A stretch of 10,843 bases of DNA from Firmicutes bacterium ZCTH02-B6 (GCA_002159155.1 LZRQ01000121.1:1-10843); one strand, 5' to 3'; counted from the stretch's first letter, positions 1 to 6,477 are shown. The notes: a model not told the origin generated them from the sequence alone. Made by a program: numbers and translations.

Positions 1-224
1 GTGTGGGTGAGCAGTACGGCGTCGACCCGCCGTAGACCAAAGCGAAGCGCCTGTTGACGCAGTTCGGGTGCGGTGTCGATGAGCACATGGGCGTCCTTGT
101 GCCGGATAAGGACGGACGAGCGACTGCGCTGGTTGCGGGGGTCGGGGGAGGTGCACACGGCGCAGTCGCAGCCGATCACCGGAACGCCCATCGAGGTACC
201 GGTTCCCAGAAACAATAGCTCCAA
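1..224 (-). CDS. PhnP-like MBL-fold metal-dependent hydrolase, 5' part only
   Basis: This is the N-terminal 74 codons of a gene that continues beyond the left edge of the window. The translation begins MELLFLGTGTSMGVPVIGCD, followed by C-A-V-C-TSPDPRNQRSR-SSVLI and LIDTAPELRQQ, and ends at VDAVLLTHT. The LGTGTSxGxP strand, the C-x-C-x2-C cluster with DPRNxRxRxS and the approach to the HxHxDH metal motif match the PhnP/RNase Z-like branch of the metallo-beta-lactamase fold. PhnP members hydrolyse cyclic phosphodiesters; the real substrate here is unknown. The start is TTG at 224-222, chosen because an AAGGAG site (minus strand, opposite about 236-241) lies 10 bases upstream. The main metal ligands lie outside the window, so activity cannot be judged. 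It is divergent from the YpiB/ReoY-like gene. Confidence 0.82.
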   Translation of the reverse strand, partial: MELLFLGTGTSMGVPVIGCDCAVCTSPDPRNQRSRSSVLIRHKDAHVLIDTAPELRQQALRFGLRRVDAVLLTH

Positions 225-423
225 CGGGAATGCGCTCCTTTTTTCAGCAAGATTTTCCCAACACGGCTGCGGGAGGAAAACTCCACCCCTGCCAGAATAT
301 ATAGCATCACCCTTTCACCGGGGGAAGCGTGCGACGCCTCATTTCGGCCACAACGACCTGCATATCATGGGAGCAACCCGCACACGGCGGTATCGGGATC
401 CAGAGCGAATCGGGGTGATGGCC
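225..423. other. Divergent intergenic region with AT-rich patch
   Basis: This is the spacer between the minus-strand MBL hydrolase and the plus-strand YpiB/ReoY-like gene. It contains a clearly AT-richer stretch at about 236-304, including a TATATA hexamer at 298-303 that could serve as a -10 element on either strand. I found no convincing -35 partner. A short GGAG/CTCC hairpin lies at about 273-285. The open frame of the downstream gene continues back through this region to base 73, but the part before 224 is antisense to the MBL gene and does not look coding. Confidence 0.35.
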
Positions 424-1026
424 GTGACGCCCAAGCTGGAGGCCATAGCTCGGTTTTCCCGGCTGCAGCTCAAGCAACCGCTGAGCCGTGTCGTCCTCAA
501 CGCGCTGCTGGACAATCCCGAGTTCGTGGAGCGGATCACGTTCGTAAACAACCGCGACTTTCTCTCCAACACGATGGTGGTGTCTGAGCACGGCAGCGAG
601 GGCGTAGGTTTCGAATTGGAGCTGGGTGCGTGCCAGCGGGAGGAGGTCAGCATTGTCAATGGCCACCTCGTCCGGCACGTGCACCGGACCAGTTCCGCCA
701 GGGTGCACGATCCTTTGGAAGCGCTGGCGCGGCTGAGCCAGTTCCAGAGCCGCCTTTACGTAACGTTCTGTTTCGCCGGCGAGCCGCCGCCTTGGTACGT
801 AGCGGTCGTGGAGCCCAATCCGGCGCTTCCGCCCGACGCGGAAACCAAGGAGAGCCTGGAACAGGTATTTGACGAAATCGTCAGAGAGCAGATCGACCTG
901 GCGCTGCTTGCCATCGTTCTGCGCGACGAGATTGAGCAGGCCCTGATGAAAGGTGATCGAGCGACCTTCGCCGCACGGGTGCCCGTGTACCGGGAGATCG
1001 TCGCTCGCTGCCTGTGGGATCTCTAG
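424..1026 (+). CDS. YpiB/ReoY-like (UPF0302) protein with C-terminal IDEAL motif
   Basis: About 200 residues. The order of blocks matches B. subtilis YpiB (ReoY in Listeria). An N-terminal LSRVVLNALLDNPEFVERITFV corresponds to the YpiB helix before its VHFV strand. It is followed by RDFLSNTMVVS, then WYVAVVEPNPALP, which matches the AVLEENPYLP type segment. The C-terminal IEQALMKGDRATF (about residues 170-182) matches the IDEAL signature. ReoY proteins are known adaptors that influence ClpCP-dependent degradation of MurA and hence peptidoglycan synthesis; a similar role here is inference. Start choice: GTG 424 has GGGGTGAT at 412-419 complementary to the 16S tail and gives roughly the YpiB length (179 aa). 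ATG 418 and ATG 367 are alternatives without a good SD. Similarity is by eye and distant, with longer inserts than YpiB. A signal peptidase gene follows 163 bases downstream. Confidence 0.68.
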   Translation: MTPKLEAIARFSRLQLKQPLSRVVLNALLDNPEFVERITFVNNRDFLSNTMVVSEHGSEGVGFELELGACQREEVSIVNGHLVRHVHRTSSARVHDPLEALARLSQFQSRLYVTFCFAGEPPPWYVAVVEPNPALPPDAETKESLEQVFDEIVREQIDLALLAIVLRDEIEQALMKGDRATFAARVPVYREIVARCLWDL

Positions 1027-1189
1027 GCCGCTGGCCGGGTCTGTGCCTGCTGGGCCAAAAAACCATCCGGTTGCCGGCAGGATTTTCAAGCTCCCATCCG
1101 AAGTTCTGGCAGGTGAACATCTTGGCCGGCAGGCGGCTATGTGTGGTCCGGATTGACGCCGCCCAGTCCCCGTCGGAGGTGGAAGCAGG

Positions 1190-1771
1190 GTGCGCCCTGC
1201 GCCCCGGATTCGACCCCGCAAGTCTCCGCTGCGCGAGTACGTGGAAACCCTCGTCGGGGCCGCAATCCTAGCATTATTCATCATGACCTTTGTAGCCCGG
1301 GCGTTTACGGTCGATGGGCCATCGATGCTGCCGACATTGGAGGACGGGCAACGCCTCTTGGTTGATCGGTTGACATACCGCTTCCAAGATCCGCAGCGGG
1401 GAGATGTCATCGTCTTCCGGTACCCGGCCAATCCGCGCCAGCATTTCATCAAGCGGATCATCGGCGTCCCGGGGGATCAGATTGTCATCTCACGCGGCAC
1501 CGTGTATGTCAACGGGGTGGCGCTCGAGGAACCCTACATCAACGGGCCCATGTTCGGTTCGTTCGGTCCCGTGGTGGTGCCGCCGGACCACTATTTCGTC
1601 CTTGGCGATAACCGCAACAACAGCGAAGACAGCCGCGATCGCAGGGTCGGGTTCGTGCCGCGGGAGCTCATCGTCGGGCGGGCTATTTGGCGTTATTGGC
1701 CGCTCGCGGACATGTCCGTCCTGAGGACGCCGGCCACGTTCCAGCTGGTACCCGAGCCATCCTCCTTGTAG
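1190..1771 (+). CDS. lepB: Signal peptidase I
   Basis: A 193-residue type I signal peptidase that removes signal peptides from exported proteins at the outer face of the cytoplasmic membrane. A short basic N-terminus is followed by one membrane helix at about residues 21-38. Next come the catalytic serine box GPSMLPTL with nucleophile S45, then RGDVIVFRYP, then the general-base lysine K88 in FIKRIIGVPGD, and the conserved GDNRNNSEDSRDRR block near residues 143-156. Size and the single N-terminal anchor fit the Gram-positive SipS type. The start is GTG 1190, with GGAGGT at 1175-1180 nine bases upstream. It follows the YpiB/ReoY-like gene on the same strand and is convergent with the JAMM gene, only 36 bases separating the stops. 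I see no clear terminator in that gap. Confidence 0.96.
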   Translation: MRPAPRIRPRKSPLREYVETLVGAAILALFIMTFVARAFTVDGPSMLPTLEDGQRLLVDRLTYRFQDPQRGDVIVFRYPANPRQHFIKRIIGVPGDQIVISRGTVYVNGVALEEPYINGPMFGSFGPVVVPPDHYFVLGDNRNNSEDSRDRRVGFVPRELIVGRAIWRYWPLADMSVLRTPATFQLVPEPSSL

Positions 1772-1807
1772 CCTCCCTGTTGCAGCGAGGTTTGCGACGA
1801 CTTGCCT

Positions 1808-2998
1808 TCAGCGGCCGGAAGCCTCGTCGGCCGCCCCGGCTTCCGATGGGATGCGGAGCTCCCATCCGGGCAGTATCAGGTCGGGGTCCGCAATCCGGTT
1901 CAAGTCCGCGAGCGAAGGGTATGCCAGGGGATTGCCAAGTAGTTGCCCGCTGATGTGCCACAGGGTGTCACCTTCGCGCACCACATAGCGCAGTTCGCGG
2001 GAGGACGCACCCACGGCGACGCCGGTGGACCCAGGGACGACGGAACCGGAGGCTTGGGCGGTGGGGGTGGCCGTGGGGCCTGTGGGGACCGGTAAGGTCT
2101 CGTTCGCGGGCGAGGTCGGCGGTGCCGGCGACAGGGCGGGTGTGGCCGCGTCAGCCGCGGTGGCGACGGCCGGTGGGGGCTGTGCGCGTAAGGCGACGAG
2201 TACCTGCTCGAGAGCCGCATGACGTGTCCGTACATTCTCGAGTTCGGCTGCCAGTTGGGCGGCCTCCGCTTCGTGCTCGGCCAGCGCCGTTCGCAGCGCC
2301 GGCAAGGAGCCGGGCACGGACGGAAGCAAAGCCAAGGCGCCCAGAAGCAGCAACGCGATCAATCCTGCGGCGGTTGCAGCTCGCCCGCGGTGGCCGCTCA
2401 CCACGCCTGAAGAGCTCGCCGTCCCTGCTGTTGCCACCGCCTCGTCTTCATACACCCAAAACCCGCCCAGTGGGGTCAACTCGCCGTCCTGCCAGTAGAA
2501 CATGCCTTGGCGCAGTTGGACGGGGTCGATGATATACGTGAGTTGCCACCACTCGGGGAAGTGCCGCTCCGCCAAGAGACGGTCGTACGTCGTCGGCCGC
2601 GCGCCGTAGCCGGGATGCGTGTGAAACCAGCCTACAACTAGGTGCTTGGCGCCCATCTTACGCCATTGGGCGCGGAACAAGTCCCAATCCTGCTGCCCGA
2701 AGCGGAAAGGGGCAAGAACCGGGGAGGCGTGGGAGGCGGCCAGCGCGTGCTCGACGAGGATGAACGGTCCCTCGTCGTCCCGGTAGGCTCGGCCCAGCAA
2801 GAGTCCTCCGGACTCGCCCGGCGGCACGTGGGCGGCAACCAGCTCATCGATGGCGTCCCAGGCGGTCCGCCGGAGGAAGACCCGGAGCGGCACGCGGTCA
2901 CGGCCAACGAGCCTCGCTCGAGACGGGGCGCGCCCGGGCGGGAGGGTGTCCTGCCTGGGCCCGCGCCGGTGCCAGGGAAGGCTGTTCTGCTCGGTCAT
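1808..2998 (-). CDS. Membrane-anchored JAMM/MPN metallopeptidase with C-terminal LysM
   Basis: A 396-residue multi-domain protein. Residues about 36-185 form a JAMM (JAB1/MPN/Mov34) domain with glutamate E62 in GESGGLLLG and the zinc motif HTHPGYGARPTTYD (H126, H128, D139). Position 136 is Thr where the family normally has Ser. A hydrophobic helix follows at about 208-225 after HRGR, predicting an inside N-terminus. Next are a coiled coil at about 236-266, a Pro/Thr/Ala-rich linker to about 325, and a LysM domain at about 338-385 (YVVREGDTLWHISGQLLGN, ending LILPGWELRIP). The predicted topology is a cytosolic peptidase tethered to an extracellular peptidoglycan-binding module. Bacterial JAMM enzymes cut after Gly-Gly in ThiS/MoaD-like proteins. 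The start is ATG 2998, since GGAGG directly abuts ATG 3004 but lies 6 bases before ATG 2998. It is divergent from the MoaD-MoaE-kinase gene. Confidence 0.9.
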   Translation of the reverse strand: MTEQNSLPWHRRGPRQDTLPPGRAPSRARLVGRDRVPLRVFLRRTAWDAIDELVAAHVPPGESGGLLLGRAYRDDEGPFILVEHALAASHASPVLAPFRFGQQDWDLFRAQWRKMGAKHLVVGWFHTHPGYGARPTTYDRLLAERHFPEWWQLTYIIDPVQLRQGMFYWQDGELTPLGGFWVYEDEAVATAGTASSSGVVSGHRGRAATAAGLIALLLLGALALLPSVPGSLPALRTALAEHEAEAAQLAAELENVRTRHAALEQVLVALRAQPPPAVATAADAATPALSPAPPTSPANETLPVPTGPTATPTAQASGSVVPGSTGVAVGASSRELRYVVREGDTLWHISGQLLGNPLAYPSLADLNRIADPDLILPGWELRIPSEAGAADEASGR

Positions 2999-3156
2999 GG
3001 CCATCCTCCCCCCTCTGCTTAGGAAGAGGCTTCGCGGTGCAGCGTCCCGAATCCTGCTTGTTCCGCTAGGCGTGAGAGGACAGGAGAAGAAGAACCCGCG
3101 TCGAAGCTCGCGCGATTGGGGACTGACGGGGGTCGCTCTATCAGCGATTCGGGTCC

Positions 3157-3164
3157 AAAGGAGG
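3157..3164 (+). promoter_or_regulatory. Ribosome binding site that sets the MoaD fusion start
   Basis: AAAGGAGG lies eight bases before GTG 3173. It decides the start, because the same frame is open back to TTG 3116, which would add 19 residues with no MoaD similarity. With GTG 3173 the protein starts VQVTVRTFAAL, exactly like free-standing MoaD proteins. Confidence 0.85.
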
Positions 3165-3172
3165 CCGGCGGT

Positions 3173-4510
3173 GTGCAGGTGACCGTCCGCACCTTCGCGG
3201 CGTTGGCAGAAAGACTGGGACAGAGGACACTCACGCTGGAGTTGCCTCCTGGTGCGACCGTGGAGGACGTTTGGCGCCGGCTGGTAGCGGGTTGCCCGGA
3301 CATTGAGCGGTTCGAGCGTCGCCTATTGGTGGCGGTGAACCTCAAATACGCGACGTGGCAAACCAGTCTGGCCGAAGGGGATGAGGTGGCGTTTCTCCCG
3401 CCGGTGAGCGGCGGCGCTGATGACCCGGGGTCGAGCGGGAATTTTGAGATTACCGAGCGCCCGCTGTCCGCAGATGACATGATCGCCAAGGTGGTGCACC
3501 CCCGGGCTGGGGGCATTACCTTGTTTGCCGGCGTCGTGCGGGAATACACCGGCGAGCGCCGGACCGTGCACCTGGAGTACGAGGCGTATCGTGAAATGGC
3601 GCTGCAGGAGATGGCCAGGATCGGAAGAGAGGTGGCGGAGCGCTGGCCGGCGGTACGGCTGGCCATTAGCCACCGGATCGGCACGTTACGCAGCGGCGAA
3701 GCCAGCGTCATGGTCGCGGCCGCTGCTCCTCATCGGGACGCCGCCTTTGCCGCGGCTCGCTACGCCATCGACCGTTTGAAAGTGATCGTGCCCATCTGGA
3801 AGAAGGAGCGCTGGGAAGACGGCGAGGAGTGGGTCGGGGCCCAGACCGGGCCCACGGTGTCCCGACCTGTGCCCTCGAAGGAGGCCGTCAGCGTCCTCCA
3901 GGCCCAGGAAGAAGAGCGCCGGCGCGTTGCCCGCGAGCTTCACGACGGCGCGGCGCAAACCTTGGCCAACCTCGTGCTGCGGGTGGAAGTTTGTGAGCGC
4001 CTGATGGACACCGATCCGGAGCGGGCCAAGGAGGAGCTGCGCCGGCTCAAGGAACTGCTGCGGGCGAGCCTCCGGGACATCCGCCAGGTCATTGCCGACT
4101 TGCGTCCGCTGGTTGTGGAAGAACATGGGTTGTTTGAGGCGCTACGGCTTTATGCCTCGGAATTCTCGCAGCGTACCGGCATGGCCGTCGATCTGCACTT
4201 TGAGGGCGAGCTCGGCCGCCTCGACCCGCAGGTGGAGTTGGCGGCGTTTCGGTTGGTACAGGAGTGCCTAAACAACGCGAACAAGCACTCGGGCGCGGTC
4301 AACGTCAAGATTCGTATTGTCCGCCTGGATAGGGAGTTGCAAGGAGAAGTGCGGGACGACGGGCGTGGATTTGACCCGCGCCTGACCCGACCGACTAACC
4401 GGTTTGGCCTACAGGGGATGGGCGAGCGGCTGCAGTTGCTGGGAGGGTGGATGGAGCTCGAGTCAGCGCCTGGACAGGGAACCGCGGTCCGCTTTGGCAT
4501 TCCATTGTGA
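3173..4510 (+). CDS. MoaD-MoaE-histidine kinase triple fusion
   Basis: A 445-residue protein in one uninterrupted frame. Residues 1-81 are MoaD (beta-grasp sulfur carrier) ending VAFLPPVSGG with Gly80-Gly81. Residues about 90-226 are a full MoaE with LFAGVVRE, LEYEAYREMA, ISHRIG, APHRDAAF and PIWKKERWEDGEEWVGAQ, so the catalytic lysine region is intact. Together these make molybdopterin synthase, which converts cyclic pyranopterin monophosphate to molybdopterin. Residues about 241-445 are a DegS/NarL-type kinase. The HisKA_3 helix is EEERRRVARELHDGAAQTLA with phospho-acceptor His257, followed by the N-box region QECLNNANKHS, then DDGRGFD and GLQGMGERL of the ATPase domain. There is no membrane segment. 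MoaD-MoaE fusions are known (mycobacterial MoaX, cleaved after the Gly pair), but I do not recall one extended by a kinase. No response regulator gene lies in the window. Confidence 0.93.
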   Translation: MQVTVRTFAALAERLGQRTLTLELPPGATVEDVWRRLVAGCPDIERFERRLLVAVNLKYATWQTSLAEGDEVAFLPPVSGGADDPGSSGNFEITERPLSADDMIAKVVHPRAGGITLFAGVVREYTGERRTVHLEYEAYREMALQEMARIGREVAERWPAVRLAISHRIGTLRSGEASVMVAAAAPHRDAAFAAARYAIDRLKVIVPIWKKERWEDGEEWVGAQTGPTVSRPVPSKEAVSVLQAQEEERRRVARELHDGAAQTLANLVLRVEVCERLMDTDPERAKEELRRLKELLRASLRDIRQVIADLRPLVVEEHGLFEALRLYASEFSQRTGMAVDLHFEGELGRLDPQVELAAFRLVQECLNNANKHSGAVNVKIRIVRLDRELQGEVRDDGRGFDPRLTRPTNRFGLQGMGERLQLLGGWMELESAPGQGTAVRFGIPL

Positions 4511-4758
4511 GAAAAATTCGGCGGCGGAAGGCAGGAGCTGGCTTGCTGGTGCCGAACTATACGCGCAAGTCTGGTTAACAGTGGTGTTGCGCGACGCTGA
4601 ACACGAGACCTACTGGAGGCCTGGGTGCGAGCCTAAGCGGCAAGCTGTGGATCTGACGCCGATGGGCCGGGCAGGGAGGCAAGTCTCTCGCGCGGGCAGA
4701 GCGCGCTGAGACGGGTCGTCAGGCTCCCGGTGACGTTTGGGATGGCGTGCAGGCCAGC
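4511..4758 (+). other. Non-coding leader with several hairpins
   Basis: About 250 bases with no supportable gene between the fusion gene and the TPR/HD gene. Visible foldable pieces are a hairpin at 4683-4712 (GTCTC/GAGAC plus an inner 5-bp CGCGC/GCGCG stem), another at 4717-4735 (CGTCA/TGACG) and GGCCAG 4752-4757 with CTGGCC 4765-4770. The 11-mer at 4665-4675 (GGCCGGGCAGG) can pair with 4760-4770, the left arm of the terminator that follows, with one G-U wobble. This layout is what an attenuation or riboswitch leader would look like, but I recognise no known aptamer family. In GC-rich DNA such pairings also arise by chance. No convincing promoter was found. Confidence 0.4.
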
Positions 4759-4800
4759 GCCTGCCTGGCCGACCGGTCGGCCAGGGCAGGCGTTTTCTCT
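4759..4800 (+). terminator. Strong intrinsic terminator just ahead of the TPR/HD gene
   Basis: GCCTGCCTGGCCGACC (4759-4774) is followed directly by its near-perfect reverse complement (4775-4791) with one bulged base. This gives a very GC-rich stem closed by an ACCGGT turn, followed by GTTTTCTCTC. It would end transcription from the MoaD-MoaE-kinase gene. It lies only 2 to 23 bases before the possible starts of the next gene, so it would sit inside that gene's 5' leader unless a promoter overlaps it. Confidence 0.8.
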
Positions 4801-4823
4801 CGATGCACCGGCGGGGGGTTCGG

Positions 4824-6356
4824 ATGCTCGCTGACCGAGTCGACCTTTACGAAAAGGGGCGCTGGGCCTGGGGGCAAGGGCTCGTGATTCTTGCGGCCGA
4901 ATGTTGGCGTCGGCTGCGGGACGAAGCGCGCCGCGTCGGCCACCGGGTGGATCTCATGCGCAGCCTCAACGCCCTTGGGTGCGTCGAATACGAGCTAGGT
5001 CGCTTTCATGTCGCACAAGCCGTCTGGAAACGCGCGGAAGCGCTGGTGGAAGCTGAGCCGAGTTGCGACCCGCGGTTCCGGGTCAAGGTGCTGGTGAACC
5101 TCGCTCTCGGTGCATGCCAGATGGGGCGGTTTGACGAGGCGGACGCGTATGTGCGGGCCGCCCGCGATGGCTGCCAGGATCTGGAACCGTCTTGGCGGGT
5201 GCACGTGGAACATGCGGCCTCCGCCATGTGGATCACGGTGCGGCGGTGGGACGAGGCCGAGAAGTCGACGCGGCAAGCTTTAGAGTTGCTGGCAGGCCAC
5301 GACGGGGACCCACGGGTCGCCCATCTCCAGACAAACCTCGGTCAAATCTGCCTGGAACGCGGCGACTTGGCAGGAGCCAGCGCGTATTTGGAGGCGGCGC
5401 GCGAGGTTTTGGAGCGCTGTCAAGGCGATCACCCAAATCTCGGTTCCACTTACGGTGCCCTGGCGTGGCTGCACTATTTGCTGGGCAGCCTCGACCGGGC
5501 GGTTTTTTACGGGAGCGAGGCGCTGCGGGTGCTCTGGCCCAACGTGCTCACCACGCACAAGCCTGAAGTAGCGGTGGTGAGCGAGCTGTTTGGCTCCATT
5601 GCTTTGGATATCGGGGACCGGCAGACGGCCCTCCTGGATTTGCAGCGGGCCAGCACGTACTTTGCCCAAGCATACCGGTGGACCGATTGGGCCCGGGTCA
5701 ACCAGTTGTTGGACGATCTGGTGCGCCAATGGAACAGCGTGGCGGGCCGGGTCGATTCTGCCGCCGCGATTCATCCCGAATTGAGGGAGCGGCTGTGTTA
5801 TTTCACGACGCTCTTGGATCTGCTGGATTCCATTGAAAGCCTCTACCCGGACATCCGACAGCAAGCAGAGCTCACCTGCCGCTACGCGCTGGCCCTAGGC
5901 CGGGCGCTTCAGCTCTCGCCGGACGACCTTGAGGCGTTGGGCCACGCGGCCAAGCTCCATGACATCGGTATAACATCCCTAGATCCGGAAGTGGTGCGCC
6001 AACGGGACCCGGTAGGCCCAGTCGCCCGGGATCGGATGAGGGCTCATCCGCTCTTTGGCGAGAAGATCTTGAGCTTGTTCCCGTTACCGGAGCTGTCCCG
6101 CGACGCGGTTCGGCATCATCACGAGCGCTACGACGGGTCGGGATTTCCAGATGGACTGGCTGGGGAAGACATCCCGCTCCTGGCCCGGATCATCGCCGTA
6201 GCGGCCACGTATGTGAGTGTCGGACTGAAACGCGGCCACACGGCGGCTATGCTGGAACTGTCCTGCCGCCGCGGGCGGCATTTGGACCCGGGGTTGGTGG
6301 ACCTGTTTGCGTCCATCCACGATCCCGTCGAGACCCCGGTCGCGGCGGCCGGCTGA
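4824..6356 (+). CDS. TPR-repeat protein with diverged C-terminal HD-GYP domain
   Basis: About 510 soluble residues. The first 310 or so are helical TPR-type repeats, for example LMRSLNALGCVEYELGRFHVA, LVNLALGACQMGRFDEADAYV, LQTNLGQICLERGDLAGASAYL and YGALAWLHYLLGSLDRAVFYG. From about residue 340 to 500 lies an HD-GYP domain with AAKLHDIG, RAHPLFGEKIL, HHHERYDGSGFPDGLAGEDIPLLARIIAVA and HLDPGLVDLF. Active HD-GYP proteins hydrolyse cyclic di-GMP. This copy looks altered: GYP is GFP, the first helix has Gln where the metal-binding His is expected (IRQQAEL), and the usual VADxYDA is VAATYVS, losing a metal ligand. It may be inactive or have become a sensor. The start is uncertain: ATG 4824 has a G-rich SD at 4813-4818; ATG 4803 is an alternative. 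Confidence 0.85.
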   Translation: MLADRVDLYEKGRWAWGQGLVILAAECWRRLRDEARRVGHRVDLMRSLNALGCVEYELGRFHVAQAVWKRAEALVEAEPSCDPRFRVKVLVNLALGACQMGRFDEADAYVRAARDGCQDLEPSWRVHVEHAASAMWITVRRWDEAEKSTRQALELLAGHDGDPRVAHLQTNLGQICLERGDLAGASAYLEAAREVLERCQGDHPNLGSTYGALAWLHYLLGSLDRAVFYGSEALRVLWPNVLTTHKPEVAVVSELFGSIALDIGDRQTALLDLQRASTYFAQAYRWTDWARVNQLLDDLVRQWNSVAGRVDSAAAIHPELRERLCYFTTLLDLLDSIESLYPDIRQQAELTCRYALALGRALQLSPDDLEALGHAAKLHDIGITSLDPEVVRQRDPVGPVARDRMRAHPLFGEKILSLFPLPELSRDAVRHHHERYDGSGFPDGLAGEDIPLLARIIAVAATYVSVGLKRGHTAAMLELSCRRGRHLDPGLVDLFASIHDPVETPVAAAG

Positions 6357-6375
6357 CGAAGAGGAGGAACTGGCC

Positions 6376-6477
6376 ATGCGGCATGCGTTCGGGGGATCCA
6401 TGTCGTGGGAGCGCCTGTTCGCAACGGCCTGTGCCGGGCCGGTGATGCCTCCGCCGCTTCCCGACAAGCGCGCCTAA
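6376..6477 (+). CDS. Possible 33-residue small protein or leader peptide
   Basis: An ATG preceded by an excellent SD (GAGGAGGAA at 6361-6369, six bases from the ATG) opens a 33-codon frame: MRHAFGGSMSWERL, then FATACAGPVMPPPLPDKRA, TAA stop at 6475-6477. The SD is one of the best in the window, which suggests real initiation here. The peptide resembles nothing I know and has no clear signal peptide or membrane helix. It lies 19 bases after the TPR/HD stop and 63 bases before ndh, so it may be a leader peptide coupling the two genes or a chance frame. Confidence 0.4.
   Translation: MRHAFGGSMSWERLFATACAGPVMPPPLPDKRA

Noticed and set aside
73..423. N-terminal extension of the YpiB/ReoY-like frame back to base 73
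   Set aside because: Bases 1-224 encode a clear MBL-fold hydrolase on the other strand, and the extension shows no family similarity.
307..1461. Long open frame on the minus strand (384 codons)
   Set aside because: It lies antisense to the YpiB/ReoY-like gene and the start of lepB and resembles no protein family; long shadows are common in GC-rich DNA.
2642..3022. Plus-strand frame opposite the JAMM gene
   Set aside because: It is a shadow of the JAMM coding strand, without family similarity.
3116..3172. TTG 3116 as start of the MoaD fusion
   Set aside because: AAAGGAGG points to GTG 3173, where MoaD homology begins; the extra 19 residues look non-coding.
4404..4709. ORF of 101 codons overlapping the kinase end
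   Set aside because: It is mostly another frame of the kinase gene with no SD or recognisable content.
4683..4770. TPP riboswitch suggested by CTGAGACGGGTC
   Set aside because: The conserved CCTGATCTGGATAAT-type half and the second core are absent.
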